Assembly: GCA_021413965.1 (NCBI GenBank)
Contig: JAIOPI010000041.1
Coordinates: 1-34,896 of the forward strand
DNA from: Lentisphaerota bacterium
Lineage (GTDB): Bacteria; Verrucomicrobiota; Kiritimatiellia; UBA8416; JAIOPI01
Length of the DNA stretch: 34,896 nucleotides
Reading direction: 5' to 3'
Shown here: piece after piece, positions 27,003-34,896 of the stretch
How positions within the stretch are numbered: position 1 is the stretch's first letter
Layout of the letters: each line of letters opens with the position of its first letter
Notes under the pieces: generated by a model
The model's database searches: none
What the model was told of the DNA's origin: nothing
What the model saw: the letters and a program-made list of their open reading frames with translations, nothing else
Translations under genes and position numbers: made by a program

Positions 27003-30000
27003 ATGTTTACCCGTGGCACGCTCGAAGAAGATCAGGCCCTCAAACGGTTCGCCTTTACGCCCAAAGACCAGAAGCCGCGCTTCAACTGGGGCCTGGTGGT
27101 GGGCAGCGAGGCCTTCCACCTGCCCAACCTCACCATCGACATGCAGGGCGAGGCGCGCGCCTTCAGCCTCGCCGAAATCGCGGACACGATCGGCAGCGCC
27201 CTCACCAACCTGATGCTCTCACGGCAGGAGGAGCGCGCCGAGGAAATCTTCAGCGAAGGCAACCGCAACTTCGTCGCGGCCGTGGCCCGCGCCGTGGGCC
27301 GGGTGCTGGCCGCGCAGACGGAACAGGGCGAGGGCGGCGCCCTCACCCAGCACGACGTGCACCGCGCCATCGAACGCGCCCTGATTGAGCACAATGCACA
27401 CGACGTCGCGCGCAGCCTGGTGATCAAGCGCGCAGGCCTGGCCGGCGCCGGCGTGGCGGCCCTGAACGTGCGCCTGATCCGGCGCAACGGGCAGGTGGTG
27501 CCCTGGAATCCCGACAAAATCGAGATCGCCGTGCGCAAGGCCTTCCTCTCGCGGCACCTGAACTCTGATGCCGCCGTGGGCGTGGCCCTCGCCGTCACGG
27601 CGCGCGTGCAGGCCCTCGCCCAGGCGTTTGTGCACATTGAAAACGTGCAGGACATCGTGCAGGAGGAGCTGATGAAGGCCGGCCACTACAAGGTGGCCGA
27701 AGCCTACATCCTCTACCGCGCCCAGCGCCACGAGCAGCGTGCACACGAAGCGCCGGCCCCCGACGACGCCGCCCGGCAGGACCTGCTGATCACCGTCCAG
27801 CGCCACGACGGCACCTCCTACCTCTGGGATGGCGCCCGCCTGCGCAGCGAAATCACCTTCGCCATGATCGGCCTGAACCTGTGCCTGACCCACGCGCAAA
27901 TCGAATCCGAACTGCGCCGCTCGCTGGCCCCCATCATGGCCGAGGACGACCTGCGCAAGACGATCCTGCTCAACGCCAAGGCCCTCACCGAACGCGACGC
28001 CGACTTCGCCAAGTTCGCGGGCCGTATCCTGCTCGCACAACTCTACGCCGAGGTGCTCGACTGGGACATCCTGCGCGACGGCGTCGCCGGCCTCAAGGCC
28101 GCCCATCGCAACGCCTTCCGCCGCTACCTCGAACGCGGCGTGGCCATCAAGCGCCTGTCGCCGCGACTGCTCGAGTACGGCGTGGACCGCCTGGCCGAGG
28201 CCCTCGACCCGTCCGCCGACCTCGACTTTGATTACCTTGGCCTGCAGACCCTCTACGACCGCTACCTGATCGTGGACAAAACCGGCGCACGCGCACGACG
28301 CCTGGAAACCCCGCAGTTCTTCTGGATGCGCGTCGCCATGGGCCTCTTCCTCCAGGAACCGACTCGGCGCGAGGACTGGGCCATCCACCTGTACGGGCTC
28401 TACAAGCAACGCCGCTTCTGCTCGTCCACACCCACCCTCTTCAACAGCGGCACCCTCCATAGCCAGCTCTCGTCCTGCTACCTCTACAAAGTCGAGGACA
28501 GCATTGAGAGCATCATGATCCGCGGCATCGCCGAGAACGCGTTCCTCAGCAAATGGGCCGGCGGGCTCGGCGGCTCCTGGACCGCCGTGCGCGGCACCGG
28601 CAGCCACATCAGCGGCACCAACGGCGAGAGCCAGGGCGTCATCCCGTTCCTCAAGCTGCACAACGATCAGCTCGTCGCCGTCAACCAGGGCGGCAAGCGC
28701 CGCGGCTCCGGCTGCGCCTACCTCGAATGCTGGCACAATGACGTGCTCGACTTCCTCGAACTGCGCCGCAACACCGGCGACGATCGCCGCCGCACCCACG
28801 ACATGAACACGGCCAACTGGATCCCCGACCTGTTCATGAAGCGCATGGAAGCCCGCGAGGACTGGACCCTCTTCCGCGCCAACGAAACGCCCGACCTGCA
28901 TGACCTCTACGGCCAGGCCTTTGAACGGCGCTACGCCGAATACGAGCAGATGGCCGCGGAAGGCCGCCTCTTCGGCAAGCGCATCGCCGCCCTCGAACTC
29001 TGGAAGCACATGCTCAAGATGCTCTTCGAAACCGGGCATCCCTGGATCACCTTCAAGGATCCCTGCAACGTCCGCAGCCCGCAGGACCACGTCGGCGTCA
29101 TCCACAGCTCCAACCTCTGCACGGAGATCACGCTCAACACGAGCCACGAGGAAACCGCCGTCTGCAACCTCGGCTCGATCGTGCTGGACACCCACCAGGA
29201 CGCGGCCGGAAACCTGCGGCATGACCTGCTGCGCGACACCATCCGCATCGCCGTGCGCGCGCTGGACAACGTCATCGACCTGAATTTCTACCCGACCGAG
29301 GCCGCCCGCCGCTCCAACCTGCGACACCGCCCCGTCGGCCTCGGCGTCATGGGCCTCCACAACGCCCTTTACCGCCGCGATGTGAGCTTCGCCTCTGATG
29401 CCGCCGTCGAGTTCAACGACGAGTTCATGGAGGCCGTCGCGTTCTACGCCTACGAGGCCTCCAGCGATCTCGCCGCCGAGCGCGGTTGCTATGCCACCTA
29501 CGAGGGCTCCAAGTGGGCGCGCGGCCTGATGCCAGCCGACACGCTGGACCTGCTCGAACGTGAACGCGGCCTGCCCGTCGACGTCCCCCGCGGCGGCAAG
29601 CTCGACTGGACCCCCCTGCGCGAACGCATCGCCCGGCAGGGCATGCGCAACTCCAACGTGCTCGCCATCGCGCCAACGGCGACCATCGCCAATATCATGG
29701 GCACCACGCCCTGTATCGAGCCCACCTACAAGAACCTCTTCGTCAAGAGCAACTTGTCCGGCGACTTCCTGTTCCTGAACGCCTACCTGGCCCGAGACCT
29801 CAAAGCCCGCGGCCTGTGGAGCCCGGAACTGGTGGACAGCCTGAAGTACTTCGACGGAGACCTGGAAAACATCCCCGGCATGCCCGAGGATTTGAAGCGT
29901 AAGTACGTGACCTCTTTCCAAATCGATTTCCAGTTCCTGATCCGCGCCGCCGCACGCCGCCAGAAGTGGATCGACCAGTCCCAATCCGTCAACCTGTTCC

Positions 30001-30263
30001 TGCGCGAGCCCGACATGAAGGGCCTCTCTCACATGTACCGGGCCGCGTGGCGCCAGGGACTCAAGACGACGTACTACCTCCGCACCCTCGGCGCCTCGAA
30101 CATCGAGAAGGCCACCGTCAGCGTGAAGAAGGAAATGCGCGGCGTCGTCGGCCAGGCCCAGCTGGATAACGAGGCGGGCGACGCCGCGTTCACCGCGGCA
30201 GAGAAGCAGGCCTGCAGCCTCGAAGCCATGCGCACCGGCGGCGAGTGTGAAGCCTGCCAATAG
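27003..30263 (+). CDS. nrdA: Class I ribonucleotide reductase large subunit with ATP-cone extensions
   Basis: Catalytic R1 subunit of 1086 residues, about 300 longer than E. coli NrdA because of the N-terminus. One clear ATP-cone (about 155-245, VRLIRRNGQVVPWNPDKIEIAVRKAF) is flanked by a divergent unit before it (about 25-140) and another after it (about 260-350). Catalytic parts are present: redox Cys C492 and C721, thiyl C706 with N704 and E708 in SNLCTEI, radical-path tyrosines Y1024-Y1025 in TTYYLRT, and the C-terminal shuttle C1082/C1085. This layout and the ending CEACQ match the chlamydial partner of class Ic R2. The start at 27003 has GGAAGG about ten bases upstream; an in-frame start at 26964 would add 13 residues. 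Cotranscription with nrdB is likely. Confidence 0.95.
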   Translation: MFTRGTLEEDQALKRFAFTPKDQKPRFNWGLVVGSEAFHLPNLTIDMQGEARAFSLAEIADTIGSALTNLMLSRQEERAEEIFSEGNRNFVAAVARAVGRVLAAQTEQGEGGALTQHDVHRAIERALIEHNAHDVARSLVIKRAGLAGAGVAALNVRLIRRNGQVVPWNPDKIEIAVRKAFLSRHLNSDAAVGVALAVTARVQALAQAFVHIENVQDIVQEELMKAGHYKVAEAYILYRAQRHEQRAHEAPAPDDAARQDLLITVQRHDGTSYLWDGARLRSEITFAMIGLNLCLTHAQIESELRRSLAPIMAEDDLRKTILLNAKALTERDADFAKFAGRILLAQLYAEVLDWDILRDGVAGLKAAHRNAFRRYLERGVAIKRLSPRLLEYGVDRLAEALDPSADLDFDYLGLQTLYDRYLIVDKTGARARRLETPQFFWMRVAMGLFLQEPTRREDWAIHLYGLYKQRRFCSSTPTLFNSGTLHSQLSSCYLYKVEDSIESIMIRGIAENAFLSKWAGGLGGSWTAVRGTGSHISGTNGESQGVIPFLKLHNDQLVAVNQGGKRRGSGCAYLECWHNDVLDFLELRRNTGDDRRRTHDMNTANWIPDLFMKRMEAREDWTLFRANETPDLHDLYGQAFERRYAEYEQMAAEGRLFGKRIAALELWKHMLKMLFETGHPWITFKDPCNVRSPQDHVGVIHSSNLCTEITLNTSHEETAVCNLGSIVLDTHQDAAGNLRHDLLRDTIRIAVRALDNVIDLNFYPTEAARRSNLRHRPVGLGVMGLHNALYRRDVSFASDAAVEFNDEFMEAVAFYAYEASSDLAAERGCYATYEGSKWARGLMPADTLDLLERERGLPVDVPRGGKLDWTPLRERIARQGMRNSNVLAIAPTATIANIMGTTPCIEPTYKNLFVKSNLSGDFLFLNAYLARDLKARGLWSPELVDSLKYFDGDLENIPGMPEDLKRKYVTSFQIDFQFLIRAAARRQKWIDQSQSVNLFLREPDMKGLSHMYRAAWRQGLKTTYYLRTLGASNIEKATVSVKKEMRGVVGQAQLDNEAGDAAFTAAEKQACSLEAMRTGGECEACQ

Positions 30264-30292
30264 CCCGCGCCAGGAGACGCGTTGATCCGTGC

Positions 30293-30321
30293 AAGGTGGC
30301 CCGCGACCTCCGGGCGCGGGC
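30293..30321 (+). repeat. Solo arm of the hairpin repeat
   Basis: This 29-base stretch is the same as the left arm of the hairpin at 8081-8154, in the same orientation. No matching inverted arm follows it. It lies between nrdA and the PhyH gene. Confidence 0.6.
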
Positions 30322-30345
30322 GGTTACTCGCCAGAAAGGAACGCC

Positions 30346-31275
30346 ATGCTCACGCAAACGCAACTTGATCACTTTCACCGCGATGGCCTGTTGGTCATCC
30401 GCAACGTGCTGAGCGCGCGGGAGGTCGAGGAACTCCTGCAGGCCGTGGATCGCTGCCAGGCGGAAGGCATCGCCCAGCAGGGCACCGATCACAAGTACCA
30501 CACGCACGCCGACGGACGAAAAGTCTACCGCCGCAGCGAAAAGATGTGGCGCCGTGGGGATATCTTTCAGGCGGTGACCGTGAAACCGGCTCTGCTTGAA
30601 ATGGTCGGGCAGTGCATTGGCCACCCGTTTCTGCCCTTGAACGACTCGCTCGTGGTCAAACTCCCCGGCGGCAATGTGCCCGTGCCCTGGCACCAGGACC
30701 CGCCCTACGGCCAGGAAACCGGCTATGAGGCGACCTTTGACATCCCCAACTTCGTGGCGGATCTCTACCTGGACGAGTCGACGCTGAAGAATGGCTGCGT
30801 GTGGGCCATCCGCGGGCATCACCTCGTCGGTCACATCAACCTGCGCCAGTTCACCGAGGACCAGCTCTTCGCCCACCCGCTCGCCGAACCGCTCGAGATG
30901 AAACCCGGCGACGTCCTCCTGCACGCGCTCAGCGCCCCGCACGGCTCCGCCGGCAACACCTCCGACACCTATCGCCGCATCTTCTACATTCACTACATGG
31001 CGCGTGACGTGCTGGAACACGGGTACCCGGACATCAAGTGGATGGGCCTGCCTGGAATGTATTCGGATGCGGGAAAGGCCTATGCCCACGGCATGCTGGA
31101 CGTGCGCCGCCGGATGGGATTCGGCGATGCGGCCAGCCAGCAGGTGACATGGACCCCTGACGGCTTCACCGTCACCGGTCAGCCCGCGACCCCTCGCCAC
31201 TACTGGAAGACCCTGCGGGAGCACATCCCGGCCGACAAAGCGGCCGCAATGCGGCAGCTGAACTGGAATCCGTAA
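30346..31275 (+). CDS. Phytanoyl-CoA dioxygenase (PhyH) family protein
   Basis: A 309-residue protein of the Fe(II)/2-oxoglutarate-dependent PhyH family, which hydroxylates or otherwise oxidises small molecules with O2. The N-terminal LDHFHRDGLLVIRNVLS pattern and the iron-binding H-Q-D of VPWHQDPPY near 123 are clear. The distal His is in LHALSAPHGS near 210, with an Arg (TYRRIFYIHY) about a dozen residues later for 2-oxoglutarate. Its substrate is unknown. An O2-using enzyme is odd beside strict anaerobic metabolism but not incompatible. The ATG at 30346 has AAAGGA upstream. It lies 82 bases after nrdA with a repeat arm between them. Confidence 0.88.
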   Translation: MLTQTQLDHFHRDGLLVIRNVLSAREVEELLQAVDRCQAEGIAQQGTDHKYHTHADGRKVYRRSEKMWRRGDIFQAVTVKPALLEMVGQCIGHPFLPLNDSLVVKLPGGNVPVPWHQDPPYGQETGYEATFDIPNFVADLYLDESTLKNGCVWAIRGHHLVGHINLRQFTEDQLFAHPLAEPLEMKPGDVLLHALSAPHGSAGNTSDTYRRIFYIHYMARDVLEHGYPDIKWMGLPGMYSDAGKAYAHGMLDVRRRMGFGDAASQQVTWTPDGFTVTGQPATPRHYWKTLREHIPADKAAAMRQLNWNP

Positions 31276-31293
31276 GGCCGGCGCGCACCTGCC

Positions 31294-32196
31294 TCACGGA
31301 TTCCACCAGCAAGGCCCCTTGCCTTCAATCGCTTCTGCCGCCCGCCGCCGAATCTCCGCCAGCAGCGGTGGCGACAGCTTCCGAAACGTGCGCGCCGCCA
31401 TGAACGCCGCGTCCTGCTCGTTTGGGAAACTCATGCCCAGCAGCGCCACATCCGGATCGCACGTCAGCGTGTAGTGCAGGCACTCCGTTGGCGTCAAACA
31501 CGGCAGCCGCGGCGCCCCCGGTTTGCCTCCCGAACTGATCTTGCCGCGCGGGCGCTTCTGCAGCGGCTGGTTGTAGCCCGTCGTGTCGCCCACCAGTTTC
31601 CCCGCGCCAAACGTCTTGAAGCACACTGTCCCGACCCCGCGCGCCGCCGCCAGCGGCAGCAACTCGTCCACGTACCGCGCATCCACGAACGGGCCCACCG
31701 GAAACAGCACGACGTCACACCACCCCGACTCGATCGCCGCCCGCACCACGTCCGGATGGTGGCTGGAGATGCCGCGGAAGCGCGCATGCCCGGCCTGCAC
31801 GCCGTCCGCCAACTCGTCGACCCGCAAGGCGCGCCATTGCGCCATCGTGCTGACGGCGTGGAAAACAAACAAGTCCACCTGCTCGAGCCCCAGGCGCTGC
31901 AGACTGGCCTCGACCTGTGGGCCCACCGGCTGATCGAGGTGGTCGATCTTGTCGATCAGGAACATCCCCTCGCGGCGCCCCCGCAACGCGGCACCCACAA
32001 TCTCCTCGCTAAACCCCGCTTCATAGCCGGGCGCCGTGTCGATGACGTTCAGCCCCGCGTCCATGGCACGGCGGACCGTCTCCACGCATTGCGCGAGCGG
32101 GAGCTGGCGATCCGCCACGTCCCCGATCCCCAGCACCGTGGCCCCGAATCCCGTCCGCCCCAATTCCCGTCGCGCCGAAAAGCGTGTCGCCTGCAT
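31294..32196 (-). CDS. Aldo/keto reductase family protein
   Basis: A 300-residue TIM-barrel oxidoreductase that uses NAD(P)H. The catalytic tetrad is visible: D in NVIDTAPGY, Y four residues on, K in FLIDKIDHLD and H in LFVFHAVST. The N-terminus RELGRTGFGATVLGIG is typical. The C-terminal third has CLTPTECLHYTL and LLGMSFPNEQDAAF, as in the AKR group often found with sugar-related genes. The ATG at 32196 has only a weak ribosome-binding site. It converges with the PhyH gene, 18 bases apart, and its substrate is unknown. Confidence 0.88.
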   Translation of the reverse strand: MQATRFSARRELGRTGFGATVLGIGDVADRQLPLAQCVETVRRAMDAGLNVIDTAPGYEAGFSEEIVGAALRGRREGMFLIDKIDHLDQPVGPQVEASLQRLGLEQVDLFVFHAVSTMAQWRALRVDELADGVQAGHARFRGISSHHPDVVRAAIESGWCDVVLFPVGPFVDARYVDELLPLAAARGVGTVCFKTFGAGKLVGDTTGYNQPLQKRPRGKISSGGKPGAPRLPCLTPTECLHYTLTCDPDVALLGMSFPNEQDAAFMAARTFRKLSPPLLAEIRRRAAEAIEGKGPCWWNP

Positions 32197-32286
32197 GCCA
32201 TCAGGATAGCACAAGCTGATGCGGTGTACAGAAGGCCCCGCACCGATGTGGGCGGGCTGCACCGCCAGCCCGCAATTCGCGCCGCC

Positions 32287-32598
32287 TCACGCGATCCTGT
32301 CGAGCCTCTCGATCACCTCTGGCCATGCCGGAACTTCTGCGACCGCCCACGTGGCGGTCTTCGCCCGACCGATCCTGCCCATGTCGCGCATCGCATCGAG
32401 ATGCGCACCCGAATCCCGGAAGCGCTTGAGAGCCTCGGCGCTCTCCCAGACGGTCAGAGTCCGCCAGCCGCGGTGAAAGGCGAGCGCGACAAGTCCCGGC
32501 GTGCGCGCGAGCTGGCGGCGCACGCGCCAGATATGAATCAGCAGCCGGACGGTCGCCACGGGCCCCTTCACATGTATCTGCGTCGTCGAAGCAATCAT
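32287..32598 (-). CDS. Small monooxygenase-like (DUF3291/spheroidene-monooxygenase-like) protein
   Basis: A 103-residue protein with the ferredoxin-like fold pattern of antibiotic-biosynthesis-monooxygenase-type families. It has AFHRGWRTLTVWESAEALKRF, then SGAHLDAMRDMGRIG and TATWAV. These families may bind haem or small aromatic substrates, but nothing here shows activity. GGGAG lies about 8 bases before the ATG at 32598, which favours it over a longer start at 32649. It is followed 90 bases later by the aldo/keto reductase gene. Confidence 0.7.
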   Translation of the reverse strand: MIASTTQIHVKGPVATVRLLIHIWRVRRQLARTPGLVALAFHRGWRTLTVWESAEALKRFRDSGAHLDAMRDMGRIGRAKTATWAVAEVPAWPEVIERLDRIA

Positions 32599-32696
32599 CC
32601 CATCATCTCCCGTCAGCCCTCCCCGCCAAAAGCCTAGGTTGCCACACAAGGCCGCGCAAGCCGTTATCGCGACGGTCTCGTTTCGGCGCCTTTCAA

Positions 32697-32725
32697 TTGC
32701 ACGACCGGCGCGCGAGACATAAGCT
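32697..32725 (+). promoter_or_regulatory. Weak candidate promoter of the second beta-helix gene
   Basis: TTGCAC (32697-32702) and TAAGCT (32720-32725) are 17 bases apart. The -10 match is poor. AGGAGG at 32737-32742 is a good ribosome-binding site for the ATG at 32748. Confidence 0.3.
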
Positions 32726-32747
32726 GTATTGTCGAGAGGAGGTTGTG

Positions 32748-34442
32748 ATGCTGCTCCCCTTCGCGCGGAGGGTCGTCCTCCGATATTCCCTTGTCCTGTC
32801 AGCGGTCAGCCTGATCCCAGGGGGTGACGCGGTCCTGGCCGCCACGCTGTACGTGCAAGCTGAGGCTGACGCAGCAGGCAGCGGCGCCACGTGGGCCTCC
32901 GCGTACAACGACTTTCAGGAGGCCTTGTCCGCCGCCCTGCCCGGAGATGACATTTGGGTTGCGGCAGGCCTGTACCTGCCCAACCGACCAGGCGGATCCG
33001 ATGATCCTCGTGCCGCCACGTTTCGCCTCAGCCGCGGCGTCGCCGCCTACGGCGGTTTCACCGGCAAGGAGACCAGCCGAGCTGAGCGAAACCATCTGCG
33101 CCACCTCGCCCTACTAAGCGGCGACTTGCATGGAGATGACAACCCCCTCGCGCAGATTGACACCCCGTCCCGCCATAACGACGATAACGCCGAGCACGTG
33201 GTCACGGGGGCCGAGGGGGCCATCTTGGATGGCTTCGTTATCATCGGCGGCAACGCGACCAATCCCACCAATGGGTCCGGTGGCGGGCTATACATGGACA
33301 CGGTGGACATGGAGGTCCGCAATTGCGGCTTCATCGGCAATTTGGCCTCACAGTCGGGCGGAGCCCTTTATGGAGAATCAGCCTTGCTGCGCATTCACGC
33401 CTGCTACTTTTGGGGGAACGCGGCGCAGGTCTTCGGAGGCGGAGCGGTCGACCTCAACGGCGGCGAGCCCTGCGTGACGGACTGTGTTTTCGCCTTCAAC
33501 CGCGCCGGGATGGAGGCGGACCGCCTGTCCGGCCCAACCGACGAGGGCACGCTCTGTGGCGACGGGGGTGGCCTCCTGCTGCGCAACATCCAGCATGCCT
33601 GGGTGCTGAACAGTCACTTCTTCGGCAACGAGGCCTCCGGCGATGGCGGCGGCATTTACTCGTTGGGTGACCACAACCTGCTCGTCTTTGGCTGTGTCCT
33701 GGCAGGCAACGCCGCCGGTGACTACGGCGGGGGCATTTATCGGCCCGACGACGTCATTAGCTGCACCATCGCCGGCAACTATGCCAAGCATGCGGGTGGT
33801 GGCGTGGCCGCTATGGGTCACCCCATGAACGCGAATCTGCGCAACTGCATCCTCTTCGAGAATGGCGCGGCCGACGCGGGACCGGAGCTACATGCGACCT
33901 ACGCTACCCTTACTATCGCGGACTGCATGGTCACGGGTGGCCTTCCGCCCGCGGCACCCGACAAGCACGAACAAATCATTGACGGCGGAAATAACCGCGC
34001 GGCAGATCCGCTGTTCAAGAACCTGCTTGGCGAGGACGGCATCGAAGGCACGCTCGACGACAATTTCCATCTCCGGCCCGACTCGCCCGCGCGCAATACG
34101 GGCAACATCGCGAGCTTGCCGCGCGACGAGCGCGATCTGGACCTCGATGGCAATTACACGGAACCGATTCCCCTCGACGCGGCGGGGCAGCCGCGCGTGA
34201 CACATGGATATCTCGACCTTGGAGCCTACGAAGAAGGAGAACAGGACCGCGAACTGAGTCGTTCGGAAATCCTGAGCAATCTGTTGGAACTCGCGCAAGG
34301 CGCGGACCTGTCCAACGCTCGCACGCGGTCCGCTGCGCTACTGACACCGCTGCTTCAGGGGGAACTCCCCCTGCTGTGCATCCATCCCCGCTGTCCTCGG
34401 TTCTCACCCAAGCCACCGTTCCCGCCACATACGGCCATCTGA
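32748..34442 (+). CDS. Secreted beta-helix protein with Pmp-like repeats
   Basis: A 564-residue protein with a signal peptide (about 1-31, ending AVLA). The first 120 residues have the YVQAEADAAGSGATWASAYND and FQEAL..A..GD.IWVAAG.Y pattern of beta-helix proteins. Between about 170 and 390 are six or more coils of the type C.F.GN.A...GGG(I/L/A): IGNLASQSGGALY, WGNAAQVFGGGA, FGNEASGDGGGIY, AGNAAGDYGGGIY and AGNYAKHAGGGVA, similar in style to the GGA(I/L) and FxxN repeats of chlamydial polymorphic outer-membrane proteins. A closing segment near 440-500 has FHLRPDSPARNTGNI and GYLDLGAYEEGE. No C-terminal autotransporter barrel is present; the last 20 residues are Pro/Cys-rich and unlike the rest. 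A surface adhesin or polysaccharide-binding role is inference. Confidence 0.82.
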   Translation: MLLPFARRVVLRYSLVLSAVSLIPGGDAVLAATLYVQAEADAAGSGATWASAYNDFQEALSAALPGDDIWVAAGLYLPNRPGGSDDPRAATFRLSRGVAAYGGFTGKETSRAERNHLRHLALLSGDLHGDDNPLAQIDTPSRHNDDNAEHVVTGAEGAILDGFVIIGGNATNPTNGSGGGLYMDTVDMEVRNCGFIGNLASQSGGALYGESALLRIHACYFWGNAAQVFGGGAVDLNGGEPCVTDCVFAFNRAGMEADRLSGPTDEGTLCGDGGGLLLRNIQHAWVLNSHFFGNEASGDGGGIYSLGDHNLLVFGCVLAGNAAGDYGGGIYRPDDVISCTIAGNYAKHAGGGVAAMGHPMNANLRNCILFENGAADAGPELHATYATLTIADCMVTGGLPPAAPDKHEQIIDGGNNRAADPLFKNLLGEDGIEGTLDDNFHLRPDSPARNTGNIASLPRDERDLDLDGNYTEPIPLDAAGQPRVTHGYLDLGAYEEGEQDRELSRSEILSNLLELAQGADLSNARTRSAALLTPLLQGELPLLCIHPRCPRFSPKPPFPPHTAI

Positions 34443-34827
34443 TCCGCTACGCACGTCGCCATCGCTCTGCGTGCCCGTGGCGGTTCTGGCGGCCTTAACT
34501 CGTAGCGCCACGTCCCCGCAGGCTATTTCTGCACCTGCGTCATGAACTCCCCGATGGCGGCCGCCGTGAGTGCGTAACCACGCTGGACGCGTGCATCACG
34601 GGTTCCACCGCCGCCGCGTGAATGGCAACGTGTGCATACGGCGAAGATAGCAAAGCGGGGTAACGTCATGAGTCGTGACCATGCAGGGGCGTCGCTCCCG
34701 CCTGCTCCCGACCAGCGGGAGGGCGGGCAGGTGCGATCTTCTATGGGGCATTCACCCCCGCGTTGCGCCAGAATAAAACGTTACCGAAGGGTACCGGGTC
34801 CTCGAGATGGTTGCGCCATAATGAATG
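34443..34827. other. Non-coding stretch with a hairpin
   Basis: No credible gene was found here. A GC-rich inverted repeat lies near 34697-34733 (CTCCCGC against GCGGGAG, with further pairing outward). The 3' part holds the first of two repeated 28-29-base units described separately. Confidence 0.5.
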
Positions 34828-34837
34828 TTACCGAAGG
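34761..34837. repeat. Two tandem-spaced direct repeats, likely insertion-sequence end
   Basis: Copy one (34761-34789) and copy two (34810-34837) both read GTTGCGCCA, then A/T-rich bases, then GTTACCGAAGG, with 49 bases between their starts. They overlap and flank the stop codon of the transposase-like fragment, as expected for the terminal and subterminal binding sites at one end of an insertion sequence. The family is not established. Confidence 0.5.
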
Positions 34838-34896
34838 CGGGCCATGATTTTGGCGCGTTGGGCGTCGATGAGGGTTCGGAGGTTGTATGGGTCCAG
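34828..34896 (-). CDS. C-terminal end of a transposase-like protein (cut by window)
   Basis: Read on the - strand, 22 codons enter from the window edge and end in TAA at 34828. They encode LDPYNLRTLIDAQRAKI followed by a short basic tail. The pattern NP/DP..L...ID....I at the very end of the protein is common in insertion-sequence integrase-type transposases. With so few residues the assignment rests mainly on the adjacent repeats. Confidence 0.45.
   Translation of the reverse strand: MDPYNLRTLIDAQRAKIMARLR

Noticed and set aside
27219..30260. Thousand-codon open frame antisense to nrdA
   Set aside because: It is a composition artefact of GC-rich codons; nrdA on the + strand has every catalytic residue.

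Overview
The window is GC-rich, densely coded DNA from a bacterium that looks anaerobic and most likely belongs to the Planctomycetes-Verrucomicrobia-Chlamydiae-Kiritimatiellota/Lentisphaerota side of the tree. This is inference. It rests on a ribonucleotide reductase pair laid out like the chlamydial class Ic enzyme, two large secreted parallel beta-helix proteins (one with chlamydial Pmp-like GGG/FxGN repeats), pyruvate:ferredoxin oxidoreductase, NiFe-hydrogenase maturation genes and a corrinoid-methyltransfer cluster. No rRNA, tRNA or CRISPR array was seen.

Layout. 1-355: no protein gene; a long, almost fully paired inverted repeat (77-244) and then a promoter. 356-3192: an OmpR-type response regulator overlapping by one base the start of a secreted beta-helix protein. 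3276-6083 (-): a multi-domain hybrid histidine kinase converging on them. 6212-6664: a small helical, possibly ferritin-like protein. 6688-7989 (-): an outer-membrane beta-barrel protein. 8081-8154: a strong hairpin repeat. 8177-18752 (-): an energy and hydrogenase-maturation block. In transcription order it holds a cyclic-nucleotide-binding-domain protein, hypF, nifJ (PFOR), a dihydroorotate-dehydrogenase-like flavoprotein, a ferredoxin, a terminator-like hairpin, then hypC, hypD and hypE. 18895-24183 (-): a cytidylate-kinase-like protein, a corrinoid protein, a DUF1638 protein, a reductive activator of corrinoid proteins and a UroD-family protein. 24431-25567: a GYF-domain membrane protein. 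25657-30263: an NrdR-box-like operator and promoter followed by nrdB and nrdA. 30346-32598: a PhyH-family dioxygenase, an aldo/keto reductase and a small monooxygenase-like protein. 32748-34442: the second beta-helix protein. 34443-34896: non-coding sequence and the tail of what looks like an insertion-sequence transposase.

How the genes fit together. PFOR oxidises pyruvate and gives low-potential electrons to ferredoxin, which is encoded two genes downstream. HypC, D, E and F build the Fe(CN)2CO part of a NiFe-hydrogenase active site, a plausible sink or source for the same electrons, but no hydrogenase subunit and no hypA or hypB lies in the window. The corrinoid cluster has a B12 carrier protein, its ATP-dependent reductive activator and a UroD-family candidate methyltransferase, but no MttB/MtmB/MtbB/MtaB-type enzyme, so its methyl donor is unknown.

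The most notable single observation is in NrdB: the radical-tyrosine position is leucine (L136) while all six metal ligands are kept and the first ligand is Glu, as in chlamydial Mn/Fe enzymes. The second is the corrinoid cluster with a UroD-like protein lacking the His-x-Cys zinc motif of MtaA/MtbA. The third is the 168-base rod-like inverted repeat at the left edge, whose wobble pairs all favour a plus-strand RNA.
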